Shown: in pieces, positions 63,400 through 64,000 of the stretch
Layout: each line of letters starts with the position of its first letter
Position numbering within the stretch: the first letter of the stretch is position 1
Assembly (NCBI GenBank): GCA_965208385.1
Contig: CBDBOO010000109.1
Span: forward strand, 62,001-126,000
Direction of reading: 5' to 3'
From: Endozoicomonas sp965208385
GTDB lineage: Bacteria > Pseudomonadota > Gammaproteobacteria > Pseudomonadales > Endozoicomonadaceae
DNA: 64,000 bases
The notes under the pieces: model-generated
The model's database searches: none
What the model saw: only the letters and a program-made list of their open reading frames with translations
Told to the model about the DNA's origin: nothing
Made by a program: the position numbers and the translations under genes

Positions 63400-64000
63400 T
63401 CAGAGGTTCATCATTTCATCGGTGACGAATGGACGAATGCGTTTGAGTACTTCCTTGAAGCAACGTACATTGCCAGCCACAACCTGTTTTTTACCCAGGA
63501 AGTCGTGACCACCTTTAAAATCGCTGACCAGTCCGCCAGCTTCCTGAATCATCAGAACGCCTGCGGCCATGTCGTAATCATTCAGGCCGATTTCCCAGAA
63601 TGCATCCAGACGACCGGAGGCAACATAGGCCAGATCCAGTGAAGCAGAACCAGCACGACGTATACCTGCGGTGTCGCCCAGCAGGGACCGCATCATATTC
63701 AGATAGTTATCGAGATACTTGATGGCCGGTGTAGTGAAAGGTATTCCGGTTCCAATCAATGCGCCATCCAGGCTTCTTCGATTACTGACTCTCAGGCGTT
63801 TGCTATTCATAGTGGCGCCGTGTCCGCGACTGGCGCAGTATTCTTCTTCCTTTATCGGATCGAGAATAACAGCATGCTCCAGCTTTCCCCGATACTGGAC
63901 AGCAATGGATACCGCGAATTGTGGAATGCCATGGATGAAGTTGGTGGTGCCGTCGAGAGGATCAATGATCCAGAGGTAGTCCTTCCCGTCGCCCTTACCT
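63400..64000 (-). CDS. suhB: inositol-1-monophosphatase family protein, 5' end outside the window
   Basis: Two hundred codons to the window edge. The family metal-binding motif DPLDGTTNFIHGIPQ is at about 63950-63906, followed by IPFTTPAIKYL, RRAGSASLDLAYVASGRLDA and WEIGLNDYDMAAGVLMIQEA with the second motif WD-like region. The N-terminal part is cut off. SuhB acts in rRNA antitermination as well as in inositol phosphate hydrolysis in E. coli. The apparent start at 63810 is internal. Confidence 0.93.
   Translation of the reverse strand, partial: GKGDGKDYLWIIDPLDGTTNFIHGIPQFAVSIAVQYRGKLEHAVILDPIKEEEYCASRGHGATMNSKRLRVSNRRSLDGALIGTGIPFTTPAIKYLDNYLNMMRSLLGDTAGIRRAGSASLDLAYVASGRLDAFWEIGLNDYDMAAGVLMIQEAGGLVSDFKGGHDFLGKKQVVAGNVRCFKEVLKRIRPFVTDEMMNL

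Overview
The window looks like a chromosomal stretch of a marine, probably host-associated gammaproteobacterium, Endozoicomonas-like. That placement is an inference: it rests on the queA-tgt-yajC-secD-secF-suhB order, a Kdo-type (group 2) kps capsule locus, and a very heavy load of insertion sequences and decaying genes. No rRNA is present, so the genus cannot be fixed from the window.

Layout. (1) 0.7-4.0 kb: a winged-helix/nucleotidyltransferase toxin-antitoxin-like pair under a perfect palindrome (toxin frameshifted), and a Fic AMP-transferase gene preceded by phased AT-rich repeats. (2) 4.6-20.8 kb: an IS graveyard. An alpha/beta-hydrolase gene and a cytochrome P450 gene on the minus strand, and a divergent small phospholipase-A2-like gene, are cut apart by two IS1634, one IS1595, two different IS4-type elements, an ISL3, an ISKra4 and several MITEs. 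Target duplications can be read for most of them, so the P450 can be put back together exactly. (3) 21.3-39.7 kb: the capsule locus. It begins with an ops/JUMPstart site, then kpsM-kpsT-kpsE-kpsD, then a decayed serotype-specific region (25.9-30.4 kb), then kdsA (frameshifted), kdsC-kdsB-kdsD, kpsC (frameshifted) and kpsS. Two PIN-domain toxin-antitoxin modules sit between kdsD and kpsC. (4) 39.9-45.6 kb: a PagL-like lipid A deacylase and three more toxin-antitoxin modules (HigBA-like, VapBC, AbiE), plus a GIY-YIG-like protein. (5) 45.8-57.2 kb: a mobile-element region with a tyrosine recombinase, two AlpA-type regulators, a primase/TOPRIM gene and a RepA-type helicase gene. It is itself hit by IS630, ISL3 and ISKra4 insertions and ends next to tRNA-Leu(CAA). 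(6) 57.7-64.0 kb: the intact housekeeping block queA, tgt, yajC, secD, secF and the 3' part of suhB.

How the genes work together. kpsMT (inner-membrane ABC exporter), kpsE and kpsD (periplasmic and outer-membrane export), kpsC and kpsS (Kdo-linker transferases) and kdsA/B/C/D (CMP-Kdo supply) form one capsule pathway. Its polymer-specific genes are rotten, and kdsA and kpsC carry frameshifts, so the locus is probably non-functional or in the course of being lost unless some frameshifts are sequencing errors. QueA and Tgt make queuosine in tRNA; YajC, SecD and SecF form the accessory translocase complex.

The strongest new signals are: a 232-bp MITE family (three copies, each with a 9-bp target duplication, all inside other transposase genes) whose ends match the resident IS1595; two further MITE families; the exact reassembly of a 475-residue P450 from four pieces; and two equal clusters of 30/20-bp phased repeats in front of the fic gene.
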